Source: JAGOUA01 sp964428975 (GTDB taxonomy: Bacteria; Patescibacteriota; Patescibacteriia; 2-12-FULL-60-25). From it: 62,361 nucleotides of DNA. The position numbers and the translations under genes were made by a program. The notes under the pieces are model-generated. The model saw only the letters and a program-made list of their open reading frames with translations, ran no database searches and was not told the DNA's origin. Shown here piece by piece: positions 50,992 to 60,012 of the stretch; position 1 is the first letter of the stretch, and each line of letters starts with the position of its first letter. The stretch lies in contig CAYSAI010000007.1 in assembly GCA_964428975.1 (NCBI GenBank), positions 1-62,361 on the forward strand. Reading direction: 5' to 3'.

Positions 50992-52104
50992 ATGTCATCT
51001 TTTCGTGTTCTGATCCTCGGTGGGGGGTTTACGGGCCTTACCGTCGCGCGGCGTCTCGCGAAAGCATCTTCCGTTCGTACCACGCTCGTGAGCGAGTCTT
51101 CTCACGCCTTGTTTACCCCTCGTCTCGTGGATGCGCTCGCGCAAACATGCTCTGAACAGCTCATGCACGTTCCTCACCGAACGATCGCCGAACGAGCGGG
51201 ATATGCGTTTTTAGAAGCGCGTATTCTTCATGTGGATACAGCATCGCGCACCGTTTTTCTTGAGACAGCCTCAGGTACAACCACGGAAAGCTACGACACA
51301 CTCGTATGCGCCCTTGGAGCGGAAACCGCCTTTTTTGAATTAAAGGGCACAGAACATATGTTTCCCCTCAAAACGTGGGAGCATCTCCTCGCTGTAGAAG
51401 AACGTTTGCGTTTGGTTATTCAAAAACCCCATCCGCGGCTCGCGGTGGTCGGCGGAGGGCCTGTGGGTGTGGAAACGGCCGTAGCGCTCCACATGCGACT
51501 TGTACGTTTGGGCGTTCCGCAAGACAAGCGCACGATCACGATCTATCAAGCAGGACCACAGCTTTTACAAGGATTTCTCCCGAAAACCGTAGAAAAAAGC
51601 GCTGCTTTTCTTGCTGCACGCGGCATTGATGTCGTCTGCGGATCTCCCGTGAAAGAAGCGCATGCTCATAGCCTTGTTCTGCAAGATGGTCGTACTGAAC
51701 CCAGCGACCTCACCATTTGGGCGTCCGGCGTGAAGGCAAGAAGTATTCCGTTTGAAGGACATCCTCCTCACGAACAAGCGGGTGCGCTTGTGCCAGACCA
51801 TCACCTTCGTCTCCTGCCGCACGTATTTGCGGGAGGCGATGTGATCACCTACAAAACACGACAGATGGTCGTTCCGAAAAACGCCCAAACGGCCGTCAAC
51901 ATGGGAAAGCTTATTGCGACGAACGTTCTTCGAGAAGCAGCAAAAGAGCCGCTTCTCTCGTTCACGTATCACTCTCCCGGAGTGCTGCTGTGGCTTGGGC
52001 GAACGGCGATTGCCGACCTGTACGGACGCTCGCTCGCCTCTCCCCTCTTCGCGATCGCCCGTTCCTTGCTCTATCGTCTTCGCTGGTGGGAATTGACGCG
52101 TTGA
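50992..52104 (+). CDS. FAD/NAD(P)-dependent oxidoreductase, NDH-2-like
   Basis: 370 aa. Two Rossmann dinucleotide-binding motifs: VLILGGGFTGLTVARRLA at the N-terminus for FAD and LAVVGGGPVGVETAVAL for NAD(P)H. The C-terminal FAD motif is HVFAGGDVITYKT, followed by a QTAVNMGKLIATNVL helix. It resembles type II NADH dehydrogenases and AIF/FSP1-like oxidoreductases that pass electrons to quinones. There is no clear membrane helix. TATACT (50980-50985) lies 6 bases before the ATG, so a leaderless mRNA is likely. Confidence 0.88.
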   Translation: MSSFRVLILGGGFTGLTVARRLAKASSVRTTLVSESSHALFTPRLVDALAQTCSEQLMHVPHRTIAERAGYAFLEARILHVDTASRTVFLETASGTTTESYDTLVCALGAETAFFELKGTEHMFPLKTWEHLLAVEERLRLVIQKPHPRLAVVGGGPVGVETAVALHMRLVRLGVPQDKRTITIYQAGPQLLQGFLPKTVEKSAAFLAARGIDVVCGSPVKEAHAHSLVLQDGRTEPSDLTIWASGVKARSIPFEGHPPHEQAGALVPDHHLRLLPHVFAGGDVITYKTRQMVVPKNAQTAVNMGKLIATNVLREAAKEPLLSFTYHSPGVLLWLGRTAIADLYGRSLASPLFAIARSLLYRLRWWELTR

Positions 52105-52905
52105 TTATTCCGGCTTTTTGAGCTCGGTTACTCGATAGTTCATCCGTTTTGCAAGCTCAAGACCGTCGCCCTTCGATACGTCTAGACGCGTTTTCTCGAC
52201 CTGTGGATCAAGGGTAAACGAGAGAACAAGCGGTGTATCTTCGTCATGCAAGATATCATACACACCATACCAATTGCGCACGCGGATGATTTTACACGCG
52301 GTATCGACACCGTTCACCTTCAGCGTTCCATCCACGAGCGTCGCTTCTTTTCGAGCGTAGGTGAGGTCGATACGCGCATCGTCCGCAGAACGCGCCAGCT
52401 TTTTGAGCGCATCAAGCCCTCGTTTTGCCGATACACTCGATTTCATCTGCACTTCCCATGCAGGATCTTCCAACACACGAATATCCACCGTTGTACCGGA
52501 CGTATTCGTTAGTTCACGATATTCTTCACGCGCGAGCCAAAGCACACTCGCCTCATTCAGCGGACGTTGCGGACTACCCATAATCGCCGGAAGATAGAAC
52601 GGATGCGCTGTATTCAGCGTCGCGTTGGTCCACGCGCCCGCGGCAAGCTCCTTCTGATCTTTCGGATTGACGAGCTTCCACGAAGCCGCGCTTGTCCCTC
52701 CCATCACAAACGACACCACGCTCACGGTGCGTTCAAGACCATTTTCCTCAATGACGACGCGATCGCCTGCTTTTGGCGCAGGAAACACATTCTCTTGCAC
52801 GATTGGCGTTGTTGAAGGAGTGACTGCCGAACGTGAACATCCAGCCCCACCAAGCGCAAGAACCAGAAACCCGCCCGCGACCATCAAGCGATGTGTGTAG
52901 TTCAT
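52105..52905 (-). CDS. Lipoprotein of unknown function (266 aa)
   Basis: ATG 52905 starts a lipoprotein signal (MNYTHRLMVAGGFLVLALGGAGCSRS, Cys at the lipobox), with Shine-Dalgarno GGAAAG. The mature protein is soluble and beta-rich: GDRVVIEENGLERTVSVVSFVMGG, an Asp/Lys-rich middle and a C-terminal QVEKTRLDVSKGDGLELAKRMNYRV. It probably sits on the outer face of the cytoplasmic membrane. No family is recognised. It is convergent with the Ndh-like gene, stop to stop. Confidence 0.7.
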   Translation of the reverse strand: MNYTHRLMVAGGFLVLALGGAGCSRSAVTPSTTPIVQENVFPAPKAGDRVVIEENGLERTVSVVSFVMGGTSAASWKLVNPKDQKELAAGAWTNATLNTAHPFYLPAIMGSPQRPLNEASVLWLAREEYRELTNTSGTTVDIRVLEDPAWEVQMKSSVSAKRGLDALKKLARSADDARIDLTYARKEATLVDGTLKVNGVDTACKIIRVRNWYGVYDILHDEDTPLVLSFTLDPQVEKTRLDVSKGDGLELAKRMNYRVTELKKPE

Positions 52906-52968
52906 ATCTTTCCACTGTACGGAGAAGGGCTTTGACTGGCAAGGCTTCGCGCGCCATACTGCAAGAGT

Positions 52969-53562
52969 ATGAACCAACAACCCCTGCCTATCGCAAGCGC
53001 CGGTACCATTTCTGAAAAAACGCTCACGATTCATCACGACAAGCTGTACGCGGGATATGTCGCAAAAGCGACTGAAATCAGCACAAAGCTCGAGCCCCTC
53101 GAAAAGGGTGGGGATGTTTCAAGCGCAAATCAAAGCTATTCTGAGCTACGCGCGCTCAAAGATGGCGAAACATTCGCGATAAACGGCGTCTATCTTCATG
53201 AGTATTATTTCGACGCGCTTGATGGCGATGGTGTCATGGTAGACGGCGCGCTCAAAGACGCACTTCTTGCGAAGCACGGTTCATGGGAAAACTTTCTCGC
53301 GTATTTCAGCGCGTGTGGTATGGCAGCGCGTGGATGGGTCGTCCTCGCTTGGGATATGCAGGCAAAAGCTCTCAAAACGTACACGGCTGACAGTCACAAC
53401 CAAGGCGGGGTGTGGGGATGCGTGCCGATGCTCGTGCTCGATGTGTACGAGCATGCGTACTTCATTGATCACGGTTCCGATCGCAAAACGTACATCCAAA
53501 ACTGGTGGAACACCGTGAATTGGAAGAAGGCGAGTGAGCGATACGCTACTCTCACACGATAA
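52969..53562 (+). CDS. Fe/Mn superoxide dismutase
   Basis: 197 aa. It converts superoxide to peroxide and oxygen. Metal ligands: His in LTIHHDKL (residue 22 or 23), His in GVYLHEYYF, and the Asp/His pair of VLDVYEHAYFIDHG. The C-terminus RKTYIQNWWNTVNWKK is the classical SOD end. The usual K-H-H after the first ligand reads K-L-Y, so this is a divergent member. It shares a bidirectional terminator with the convergent peroxiredoxin gene, so the window encodes two defences against reactive oxygen species side by side. Confidence 0.92.
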   Translation: MNQQPLPIASAGTISEKTLTIHHDKLYAGYVAKATEISTKLEPLEKGGDVSSANQSYSELRALKDGETFAINGVYLHEYYFDALDGDGVMVDGALKDALLAKHGSWENFLAYFSACGMAARGWVVLAWDMQAKALKTYTADSHNQGGVWGCVPMLVLDVYEHAYFIDHGSDRKTYIQNWWNTVNWKKASERYATLTR

Positions 53563-53589
53563 ATAAACCAGCCTATAGGCTGGTTTATT
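53562..53589. terminator. Bidirectional terminator between SOD and peroxiredoxin
   Basis: A perfect 12-bp inverted repeat (AATAAACCAGCC at 53562-53573, GGCTGGTTTATT at 53578-53589) around TATA. It overlaps the stop codon of the peroxiredoxin gene. Confidence 0.9.
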
Positions 53590-54127
53590 CTTGCTCTTTC
53601 AGCCACGCAAGCATCGTTTGTGCATCGGATACTTCGAACGGATCGGTTGGGCAGTCGTCAGTAAAACCAGATTCCACGAACATCTTCTTGATCACGCCAT
53701 CATCCACGAACATACTGTACCGCCATGAACGATCGCCAAAGCCAAGATCGTTCTTTTTCACGAGCATTCCCATGCCGCGCGTAAAATCCCCGTTTCCATC
53801 AGGAAGAAGGCGCACGTGTTGCGCATTTTGATGCTTTCCCCAGTTAAACATCACGAACGCATCGTTCACACTCAAGCAAATCACCTCAACGATGCCAAGC
53901 TTCGTGAACTCTTCGTAAGAAGCTTCATACCCAGGAAGATGCGTAGAAGAACAGGTCGGCGTGAAGGCTCCCGGAAGGGAGAACACGACGATCTTCTTTC
54001 CTGCAAACAGTTCCTGCGTAGATACATTTTGCCAACGATACGGATTCTCGCCACCGACCGCCTCATCACGAACGCGCGTTTTGAAGATCACTTCTGGCAC
54101 GCGCGAGCCTTCAGAAAGATGTTGCAT
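53585..54127 (-). CDS. Peroxiredoxin (Prx5 type)
   Basis: 180 aa from ATG 54127 (MQHLSEGSRVPEV); the in-frame TTG at 54163 is less likely. The peroxidatic Cys is in VVFSLPGAFTPTCSSTHLPGY, the pattern of Prx5/AhpC-TSA redoxins, and NDAFVMFNWGK and WRYSMFVDDGVIKKMFVE are also typical. A second Cys lies in FTDDCPTDPF and may resolve the disulfide. It reduces H2O2 and organic peroxides and complements the SOD. Confidence 0.93.
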   Translation of the reverse strand: MQHLSEGSRVPEVIFKTRVRDEAVGGENPYRWQNVSTQELFAGKKIVVFSLPGAFTPTCSSTHLPGYEASYEEFTKLGIVEVICLSVNDAFVMFNWGKHQNAQHVRLLPDGNGDFTRGMGMLVKKNDLGFGDRSWRYSMFVDDGVIKKMFVESGFTDDCPTDPFEVSDAQTMLAWLKEQE

Positions 54128-54187
54128 ACACAACACTCTTGCACTCACGCATCTTCCTCGCAATACTCTGAGGACTTACACCTCTCT

Positions 54188-55948
54188 ATGTCTCCTCTTC
54201 CTCGCTGGACGCTCGCCGATTTATACACCGATCCAAACGATCCTCGTATCGCGAGCATATTTATCGAAGCGCGCACGCAAACAAACACACTCGTCGAACG
54301 CTTCAAAGCTCGCCTCGCGGGCTGTTCATCAGAAGATCTGCATACACTTCTTCAAGGCTACGAACAGCTTCTCCAATCCCTCGCAAAACCGCTTTCGTAT
54401 GCGTCGCTTCGTCAAGCGATGAATACGGATGATGCTGAGCGCGAGGGTTTTGAACGGCGTACACGAGAGCAAGCGATCGCGATAGAACGCGACCTCTTAT
54501 GGGTCGAGCTTGAAATTGCGCAACTTTCCGAGGAAACACTCGAGGCGCACATCAAAAGCCCCGTACTTGCGTCGTATACGCATGTTTTGGAAAAGATTCT
54601 CCTTGTAAAAGCGCATCAACTTGATGAAGCGCGCGAGCAACTCTTGAACGATCTCTCTCAAACCTCCTCCGAAGCGTTTGCGAACCTCTTCGAACAAGAA
54701 GATGGCACCAAACGATTTCAAGACGGAGATACAACACACACGCTCACAGAACTTCTTTCGGATCTATCGGACGTAAAGCAAGAAACACGCAAACACGCGG
54801 CTTCGATCATCTCACAAGGCCTCGAAGACGATGCCCAGCGACGAGCGTTTATCTACACAACCCTCATCAAACATAAACAGATAACCGATCGTTATCGCGC
54901 ATTTGCTACACCGGAAAGTAGTCGTCACCTTGCGAACGAAACCACACCCGCAGCCGTACAAACGCTCGTAGAAGCGACGGAAGAGGCTACGCCCATGTTT
55001 CACACCTACTACACATGGAAAGCGCAGAAGCTTGGACTCTCACCTCTGTACGACTACGACCGCTATGCGCCCATTGATGACGTCGAACGCGTATACACCT
55101 TCGAGGAAGCGCACGCGATCATTCAACAAGCTTTTACGAAGTTTTCGCCTCGATTTGCGGAGGTGGCGGAAACGTTTTTCACACATGGGTGGATTGACGC
55201 GGCTCCTACGCAGGGTAAGCGCGGTGGGGCGTTCTGTTCGTATGTTTCGGCCGACCATCATCCGTATGTCTTCGTGAATTTTCAAGGCCGCGTAGGAGAC
55301 GTTCTCACCCTCGCTCACGAGCTTGGACACGCGATTCATGCTTCACTCGCGAGGCCAAACGGACACCTTTCCTTCGATACACCGCTCACCCTCGCAGAAA
55401 CAGCGAGCGTTTTCGCAGAAATGTTGGTATTTGATGATCTACGCGCTTCGCTCCAGAATCGTCCGCAGGATCTTCAAGCGCTCTGCGCGAAAAAAGTCGA
55501 GAGTATTTTCGCGACCGTATTTCGTCAAATCACCCTCTATCGTTTTGAACAAGAAGCGCACGCGCATGTGCGTCGCGAAGGGTACGCAACGCCTCTCACC
55601 TATCACACGCTGTGGCAAAAGGTGCATGCGCCCTTATTTGGAAGTGCCATCACCATGACAGAAGGCTATCGCACGTGGTGGAGCTATATCTCGCATTTCT
55701 TCCCTACGCCGTTTTATGTGTATGCGTACGCGTATGGCGAACTCCTCACCTGTTGCCTCTACGAAACCTACAAGGAAGGAACCATGCCTGATTTTGCCGA
55801 GCGCTACATGGCGTTTCTCGCAAAAGGAGGAACCGCCTCTCCAAGCGAGCTCCTTGCGCCACTCGGCATCAATCCGAACGATCGTCTCACGTGGGAACGC
55901 GGCTTGAAATGGATTGCACAACTCGTGAACGACACGATCAGCGTTTAA
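54188..55948 (+). CDS. pepF: Oligoendopeptidase F (M3B)
   Basis: 586 aa from ATG 54188 (MSPLPRWTLADLY); the longer frame upstream is antisense to the peroxiredoxin. The zinc site is LAHELGHAIHASL with the third ligand Glu in LTLAETASVFAEML, 25-30 residues later as in the M3 family. GGAFCSYVSADHHPYVFVNF and the C-terminal TWWSYISHFF..FYVYAYAYGELL are M3B signatures. It degrades peptides in the cytoplasm. It is convergent with ftsX (11-base overlap). Confidence 0.95.
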   Translation: MSPLPRWTLADLYTDPNDPRIASIFIEARTQTNTLVERFKARLAGCSSEDLHTLLQGYEQLLQSLAKPLSYASLRQAMNTDDAEREGFERRTREQAIAIERDLLWVELEIAQLSEETLEAHIKSPVLASYTHVLEKILLVKAHQLDEAREQLLNDLSQTSSEAFANLFEQEDGTKRFQDGDTTHTLTELLSDLSDVKQETRKHAASIISQGLEDDAQRRAFIYTTLIKHKQITDRYRAFATPESSRHLANETTPAAVQTLVEATEEATPMFHTYYTWKAQKLGLSPLYDYDRYAPIDDVERVYTFEEAHAIIQQAFTKFSPRFAEVAETFFTHGWIDAAPTQGKRGGAFCSYVSADHHPYVFVNFQGRVGDVLTLAHELGHAIHASLARPNGHLSFDTPLTLAETASVFAEMLVFDDLRASLQNRPQDLQALCAKKVESIFATVFRQITLYRFEQEAHAHVRREGYATPLTYHTLWQKVHAPLFGSAITMTEGYRTWWSYISHFFPTPFYVYAYAYGELLTCCLYETYKEGTMPDFAERYMAFLAKGGTASPSELLAPLGINPNDRLTWERGLKWIAQLVNDTISV

Positions 55949-56849
55949 TGTATTTTCCTGTGGCGATCCATGCCACAAGTACGGATAAACCTCCCGCCAC
56001 GCCAAGCTGTGTCAACAGAAATACGAGACCTTTCTGTTCGTACGTCGCACGAATCAGCTCAAGCCCTTCGCGTATCCATCCAGATGTTTGCGGCATAAGC
56101 CATACATAGAGAGCAACTCCCGACCCAATCACGAACGCCCATGAAATCACGGATATCCACAGAACGGCGAGCATAAATGGCAAACGAATGCGCCATTTCG
56201 ATGCCCCCACAAGACGCATAATCAAAATTTCTTCTCGTTGCGTAAAAATAGCCATGCGCACCGCATTGAACACAAGCAAGAGCCCCGTACACATGAAGAA
56301 AGCGAGGAGAAAACTCCCAATCAGTTCAACCGCACGACGCACGCGCTCAAGCTCTTGAATCGCCGTACCATGATCGGCAATAGACTGATGCTGAATCCAC
56401 TCCGCGTACACGGGCGCCTGAAGTGCCTCAATGAGCGCTGGATAGTCGTTGAGCGTTTTTGCCTGCACGGTTAATCGCGCACCGAACGGGTTTCGTCCAA
56501 CCTCACCGAGCGCCTGCTCAACCTCTTTTGACCCACGAAACCGCGCACGAAATCGCTCAAGCGATTGATCAGCCGTCATCACGGAAACGCTCGCCGTTTG
56601 TGGGCGCTCAAGAAGATACGTACGCGCTTGCTCGACAACGCTCACCGGTGTTGCGGGTTTGAACGTGACGGACACATCCACCCGGCTACGAGCCGCCGTA
56701 AGAAGCTGATCAGCGAGCACGTGTACTCCAAAAAGCGCATGAACCGAAGCATACGCAAGCACACATACGAGAAGCGTCGCAAGCCAAAGCCACGCCTGCC
56801 GAAAAAGCGACTGCCATGATTGCGTAAAAGCTCGAAGAAGCGACATCAT
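55938..56849 (-). CDS. ftsX: Cell division protein FtsX
   Basis: 303 aa, four membrane helices: LWLATLLVCVLAYASVHAL, an extracellular domain of ~130 residues, LIGSFLLAFFMCTGLLLVFN, LPFMLAVLWISVISWAFVI and LTQLGVAGGLSVLVAW. FTQREEILIMRLVGASKWRIRLPF is the FtsX signature. It starts within the end of ftsE (ATGA). FtsEX controls septal peptidoglycan hydrolases at division; the large outer domain would bind such an enzyme. Confidence 0.93.
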   Translation of the reverse strand: MMSLLRAFTQSWQSLFRQAWLWLATLLVCVLAYASVHALFGVHVLADQLLTAARSRVDVSVTFKPATPVSVVEQARTYLLERPQTASVSVMTADQSLERFRARFRGSKEVEQALGEVGRNPFGARLTVQAKTLNDYPALIEALQAPVYAEWIQHQSIADHGTAIQELERVRRAVELIGSFLLAFFMCTGLLLVFNAVRMAIFTQREEILIMRLVGASKWRIRLPFMLAVLWISVISWAFVIGSGVALYVWLMPQTSGWIREGLELIRATYEQKGLVFLLTQLGVAGGLSVLVAWIATGKYIKR

Positions 56850-57538
56850 ATCGTTAAATGGTAGCGCCCATGGGCGTGATCCTGTACGATTTTTCCGTTT
56901 TCTAGCACAATGACGCGTTCACGAATCGCGTTCACCACATCACGATTATGCGTGACGAGAATCACCGTCGTGCCAAGCACATGAATCTTGCGAAGCAGCT
57001 CGATAATATCGTGCGCATGTTTTGTATCGAGGTTGCCCGTTGGCTCATCCGCAAGAAGGATTTTTGGACGATGGACAAGCGCTCGCGCGATACCGACACG
57101 CTGTTGTTCGCCTCCTGAAAGCTCATGCGGAAAGCGATCGGCCTCTTCTTCCAATCCAACAAGTTTGAGCACGTGAGGGATCGTTTTTTTCATGACGCTT
57201 CTTGAAACCCCCACCACTTCAAGGGCAAACGCAATGTTTTCACGCACGGTTTTTTTGGCGAGCAGTTTATAATCTTGAAAAATCATCCCCATCTGACGAC
57301 GTAAAAGCGGAATATGTCGCGAAGCAATCTGCGTAACATCCCAATCGCCGATGAATACTTTCCCCGTTGAAGGCGCTTCTTCTGCCGTAAGCAATCGTAG
57401 AAACGTCGATTTCCCTGCCCCGCTTTGTCCGATAATCGAGACGAACTCTCCTGGTTCAATCGTGCACGAGACATCAACAAGCGCGGGCTCCTGTTTGCCG
57501 TAGCGCTTGGACACATGATCGAGACGAATCATCGACAT
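56846..57538 (-). CDS. ftsE: Cell division ATP-binding protein FtsE
   Basis: 230 aa. Walker A GQSGAGKSTFLRLLTA, ABC signature LSGGEQQRVGIARAL, Walker B ILLADEPTGNLD, and H-loop TVILVTHNRDVV. It starts at ATG 57538 or 57532 (MIRLDHVSKRYG). TACACT about 15 bases upstream could be its -10. It couples ATP hydrolysis to FtsX. Confidence 0.95.
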   Translation of the reverse strand: MSMIRLDHVSKRYGKQEPALVDVSCTIEPGEFVSIIGQSGAGKSTFLRLLTAEEAPSTGKVFIGDWDVTQIASRHIPLLRRQMGMIFQDYKLLAKKTVRENIAFALEVVGVSRSVMKKTIPHVLKLVGLEEEADRFPHELSGGEQQRVGIARALVHRPKILLADEPTGNLDTKHAHDIIELLRKIHVLGTTVILVTHNRDVVNAIRERVIVLENGKIVQDHAHGRYHLTI

Positions 57539-57545
57539 AGAAAGA

Positions 57546-58220
57546 TCAGAACAAGTGTACCACAAATGTAAGAAGCTGTTCGCCGAAGAGCGAAGCAAGG
57601 ATCGCTCCCGTCACGAGAAGCGGAGCGAATGGCCAGCGGACGCGACGAATCGTGCCTACGCGGAGAAGTTGAAAGAGCAGGAGGGGAATGACGGCCATGT
57701 ACGTAAAATAGAGAACGGTTGCCATGAGTGGCCAGCCAAGCACAAGACCGATCATCAGCGCGAGAAGCGGGTCGCCTGCTCCCATGAGACGTCCGCGCGA
57801 GAGCCATGATTGCGCGCCAAAAAAGAGCAGTCCCACAAGACCGCCGAGGAGCAGCGACCATGGGTTCGCTCCCCCTATCAGCCATCTCGCGAGAAATCCA
57901 AGAACACCTACCACAAGAAGAGGCTCGACGGGCAGAATCTGATGACGTGCGTCGAATGCGGCGAGAAAGAGCAGCCACGTCCACCACAGCACAAGTCCGC
58001 CCCACGCAAGAGCCCCTGATCCCGTCGCTCCCGTCAGAATCCACGCGATCGACCACAGGAGAGCGCTCACAAAAATCATTCCTGACATGCCACGCGATGC
58101 ATGCGTTTGCTCTTGAGGTGATGTTTCACAAAGGGAAAACAGTGTTTCAACGAAACGAGGCATTCCCCAGCCGACAATCGCCCCAATTCCGCACGACAGG
58201 AGAAGACCGAGCCATTCCAT
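57546..58220 (-). CDS. Prepilin peptidase (A24), peptidase domain only
   Basis: 224 aa with about six membrane helices. The two catalytic aspartates are in FDARHQILP (FD-x-R) and GAGDPLLALM (G-x-GD). The N-terminal methylase domain with its four Cys, usual in PilD, is missing, which resembles the shorter archaeal-type enzymes. It lies 2 bases after the pilin gene, its likely substrate. It cleaves type IV prepilins at the membrane. Confidence 0.88.
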   Translation of the reverse strand: MEWLGLLLSCGIGAIVGWGMPRFVETLFSLCETSPQEQTHASRGMSGMIFVSALLWSIAWILTGATGSGALAWGGLVLWWTWLLFLAAFDARHQILPVEPLLVVGVLGFLARWLIGGANPWSLLLGGLVGLLFFGAQSWLSRGRLMGAGDPLLALMIGLVLGWPLMATVLYFTYMAVIPLLLFQLLRVGTIRRVRWPFAPLLVTGAILASLFGEQLLTFVVHLF

Positions 58221-58222
58221 AC

Positions 58223-58690
58223 CTATTTCGCGTCTTCGCTGGTATCAAAACCCGTGCTATGCACGTAATAGATGTTCGGAGGACCGAGAAACGTGTCGCG
58301 CTCTGTTGCGAAACGAATGCTGTACCCGCTTGGCGTACCCGTATAGATATATGTTTCCTTGGAGGAAGGGCCCATCGGCACGTGCTCTAACACAATCGGC
58401 GGTTGCGCGCCTTGTGAGGCCACAAATCCTGTAATGGTGAGCGCATCCGAAGTGTTCGGCACACCTAACACGAACTGTTGCGCGACAGGGTACGTCGCTT
58501 TTTCTTGCCAATAGAGATGCAATCCTGCGCGAATCATCTGCATATCAGAAACGCGCACTGCATCTCTCGCGCGCGCACGAGCGCTATTGAGCGAAATCGC
58601 CCCGAAGGTGAGCACAAGCCCCAAAAAAGCGAGAGCGATGAGCCCCTCGAGCGCGCTGAAAGCTTCTTTTGAACGAAAGGAAAAATTCAT
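58223..58690 (-). CDS. Type IV pilin/pseudopilin
   Basis: 155 aa. The class III signal is MNFSFRSKEA|FSALEGLIALAFLGLVLTFGAISL with Glu at position +5 of the mature protein, as in all type IV pilins. The soluble domain holds LHLYWQEKATYPVAQ and YIYTGTPSGYSIRFATER, the latter being the pilin beta-region. It overlaps the response regulator gene by ATGA. It may form a pilus or a pseudopilus of a DNA-uptake/secretion system. Confidence 0.92.
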   Translation of the reverse strand: MNFSFRSKEAFSALEGLIALAFLGLVLTFGAISLNSARARARDAVRVSDMQMIRAGLHLYWQEKATYPVAQQFVLGVPNTSDALTITGFVASQGAQPPIVLEHVPMGPSSKETYIYTGTPSGYSIRFATERDTFLGPPNIYYVHSTGFDTSEDAK

Positions 58691-59073
58691 AGAGGAAGTG
58701 TATCACGAAAAGACAGAAGATACGACACAACTTCTTCTGGATGCTGGTGCCCTTTGATTGCATAGCCGCTTGCGCCTCGTGCGAAGCAAAAGGCCACGTC
58801 CTCTTTTGCGCCAAGCGAAGAACACATCACGACAGGAATGTGCTGCGTTTCTTCCTGCTCTTGCAATAAACGAAGTGTTTCAAACCCATCTTGAATTGGC
58901 ATACGAATATCGAGCAGAATGAGCGCTGGCTGATCGGCAATCGCGCGGCGCATCCCCTCTTCGCCATGCTCTGCCTCGATGACCGTACAGCTTTTGCGTT
59001 CAAGTGCGCGACGCATCATGCGACGGAAGAGCGCATCGTCATCAATGTGGAGCACGAGGAGATTCTCGGTCAT
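58687..59073 (-). CDS. CheY-like response regulator
   Basis: 128 aa, receiver domain only. The acidic pocket is HIDDDALFRR, the phospho-acceptor Asp is in ALILLDIRMPIQDGFE, and the Lys switch region is SGYAIKGHQHPEEV. ATG 59073 overlaps the upstream gene by 4 bases. It has no output domain, so it would act by binding another pilus protein. A single-domain regulator inside the pilus operon suggests control of pilus activity, as with PilG/PilH. No histidine kinase is seen in the window. Confidence 0.92.
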   Translation of the reverse strand: MTENLLVLHIDDDALFRRMMRRALERKSCTVIEAEHGEEGMRRAIADQPALILLDIRMPIQDGFETLRLLQEQEETQHIPVVMCSSLGAKEDVAFCFARGASGYAIKGHQHPEEVVSYLLSFRDTLPL

Positions 59074-60011
59074 ACGGTGTAGAGTTCCCATGCGCTTCCG
59101 CAGCACGTTGGACGGCGGCGAATGACCCGCACAGGAATACCGCGTTTCGCAAGAGGACGCGCATCTTGCAGTACGCGCGCATCTTCATCCACCCAGCACA
59201 CGGGACACCCTGCGAACACAGTATGAAGAGCGAGCTCGCGCTCCTGCTCATTTGGAGAGACCACTCGTGTCATGCGAGGAGCATCAAACACGGGCGTTTG
59301 CTGCTGCAATACGGAAAGCTGGGAGAGTTCGTGCAGAAGCCACGCGTCGGGCTGGATCACAAACACCATACCCTGTGGACGCGCAAACCATGTCTTCCAC
59401 GTCGTGCGAGAGGTGAGCGGATGGTTTTCCTGTCGCGACACGAGGGTGAGCCAATCCCCTTCGAGCCCTTCCTCACGAGAGGCGTGCCACGCCTTCGAGC
59501 CATACCCCGTTTCAAGCCACGCTTGCACTGCGGGTACCTCTTCTCGTGAAAGAGTAAGCGTAGGTTCAAGACGTTGTTCTGACCCTAAAAGCACCACGCC
59601 CTGCCCCTGTTCGAGACCAATACGCGCTTCCGTGACACGATGCGCTGCGAGTTTTTCTAGCCACCACGCCACGGAGAGGTCGAGCGGATCATGGCGACGG
59701 AAATACCGCTCAACATCTGAACGAAGAACAGGCACGCCTAACGACGCGTCTTTTGAAACCCACGCATCTGCACGAAGCGAAGATCGTTCATGCGTCTCGC
59801 TCATATCAAGCGAGAGGATGTTCGTCTGAAAACACACCTTCACAAGCTCGCCATACTGTGATCGTGTAAGAAGTCCCGTTCCAAGCAACGCCTGTTCAGG
59901 ATGCAAACCCTCTTCAATAAGAAGAAGTGCTCGTTCTTTTGCCATGCGTGTCAAAAATCCACGTGCATGCGCCGCCTCGAGAAGGATTCGTGGCCAAGCG
60001 AGCGTATCCAT
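59070..60011 (-). CDS. PilB/GspE-like protein with a lost P-loop (degenerate)
   Basis: 313 aa from ATG 60011, one base after the pilM stop. The N-terminal part (ALLGTGLLTRSQYGELVKV) resembles the GspE/PilB N-terminal MshEN-type domain. The following region (SVAWWLEKLAAHRVTEARIGLEQGQ) corresponds to the conserved helix before the ATPase core. Where PilB has G-x-x-x-x-GK[ST], this protein has GMVFVIQPDAWLLHE. The end carries CPVCW and RRRPTCCGSAW. It is probably a non-catalytic assembly or regulatory subunit. Homology is inferred from position and weak pattern. Confidence 0.65.
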   Translation of the reverse strand: MDTLAWPRILLEAAHARGFLTRMAKERALLLIEEGLHPEQALLGTGLLTRSQYGELVKVCFQTNILSLDMSETHERSSLRADAWVSKDASLGVPVLRSDVERYFRRHDPLDLSVAWWLEKLAAHRVTEARIGLEQGQGVVLLGSEQRLEPTLTLSREEVPAVQAWLETGYGSKAWHASREEGLEGDWLTLVSRQENHPLTSRTTWKTWFARPQGMVFVIQPDAWLLHELSQLSVLQQQTPVFDAPRMTRVVSPNEQERELALHTVFAGCPVCWVDEDARVLQDARPLAKRGIPVRVIRRRPTCCGSAWELYTV

Positions 60012-60012
60012 A

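Noticed and set aside
53816..54187. N-terminal extension of oligoendopeptidase F
   Set aside because: It is antisense to the peroxiredoxin gene. M3B homology begins at ATG 54188.
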